5,301 bases of DNA. Origin: DATLGB01 sp035540675. GTDB lineage: Bacteria > Actinomycetota > Thermoleophilia > Solirubrobacterales > Solirubrobacteraceae. Position numbers and translations under genes: made by a program. The notes beneath the pieces were generated by a model. That model made no database searches. It was not told the DNA's origin and saw only the letters and a list, made by a program, of their open reading frames with translations. The stretch is from positions 1-5,301 of the forward strand of contig DATLGB010000050.1 in the NCBI GenBank assembly GCA_035540675.1. Direction: 5' to 3'. Position 1 is the first letter of the stretch, and each line of letters begins with the position of its first letter. This document shows, piece by piece, positions 5,146 to 5,301 of the stretch.

Positions 5146-5274
5146 ATGGACACCTGGCTCATCGCCCTCGTCGTCGCGTTCGTCGTCGTCGACCTGCTGA
5201 TCACGATGCTCGTCCTGCGCAAGGTGCGCGCGCGCCGGGAGGGGCGCGAGCAGGGGCTTCGGCTGGGCGAGTAG
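5146..5274 (+). CDS. Small single-pass membrane protein, 42 aa
   Basis: An ATG-started ORF 13 bases after the DUF3037 gene encodes a 42-residue product. Residues 4-24 form one strongly hydrophobic helix (Leu/Val/Ile/Ala with one Asp at 16), followed by a very basic cytoplasmic-type tail (RKVRARREGRE, 25-35) and a short end. The positive-inside rule gives an outside-facing N-terminus. GAGAGT (5133-5138) lies seven bases before the ATG and is a one-mismatch TANNNT box; no Shine-Dalgarno is present. The third-position GC bias fits the neighbouring genes, and the single-helix layout makes a chance ORF less likely, though very short ORFs are easy to find in such DNA. No family recognised and no function proposed. 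Confidence 0.55.
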   Translation: MDTWLIALVVAFVVVDLLITMLVLRKVRARREGREQGLRLGE

Positions 5275-5280
5275 TTCCGC

Positions 5281-5297
5281 CCGCGCCGGCGGCGCGG
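5281..5297 (+). terminator. GC hairpin after the last ORF
   Basis: CCGCGCC and GGCGCGG form a perfect 7-bp stem around a GGC loop, starting six bases after the TAG of the 42-residue ORF. The position suits a transcript end, but the window stops four bases later, no U-run is seen, and GC-rich stems arise readily by chance here. Confidence 0.25.
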
Positions 5298-5301
5298 CGC
5301 G

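Overview
The window is very GC-rich, with G or C at nearly every third codon position, and every supportable gene lies on the + strand with tiny gaps or overlaps. Tandem ku genes, a HipA-like kinase followed by DUF3037, frequent GTG starts and start codons preceded closely by TAGNNT-like boxes suggest a high-GC actinobacterium, perhaps a Thermoleophilia/Solirubrobacterales member. That placement is inference from gene content and style, not from a marker gene.

Left part (1-2027): the 3' portion of a PLP-dependent class I/II aminotransferase whose start lies outside the window, a 63-residue very basic one-helix membrane protein, and a membrane-anchored calcineurin-like metallophosphoesterase of the YkuE/YaeI type that starts at GTG five bases after the small gene ends. 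Middle (2038-3978): a 66-residue ORF that looks like a cupin-family protein with its central beta-barrel segment missing in frame, then two tandem, translationally coupled Ku genes of bacterial non-homologous end joining. The first Ku is short-tailed; the second carries a glycine-rich linker and a C-terminal SAP/Rho-N-like helical DNA-binding module. Right part (4010-5274): a compact HipA-family kinase overlapping a DUF3037 gene by 11 bases, then a 42-residue single-helix membrane ORF and a GC hairpin at the window edge.

Working together: the two Ku proteins probably form a (hetero)dimer that threads onto broken DNA ends and recruits a LigD-type ligase, but no ligase is encoded here. The kinase/DUF3037 pair is clearly one translational unit of unknown function; its position 31 bases after ku2 raises, but does not show, a link to DNA-damage physiology. 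Intergenic space is at most 42 bases anywhere inside the window, so there is no gene-free stretch over 300 bases. No tRNA, rRNA, CRISPR array, insertion sequence or attachment site was seen.

The points most worth a second look are the internally deleted cupin, the HipA-like/DUF3037 pair beside the Ku genes, the asymmetric Ku pair, and the repeated TAGNNT-like boxes 7-9 bases before start codons, which suggest leaderless transcription.
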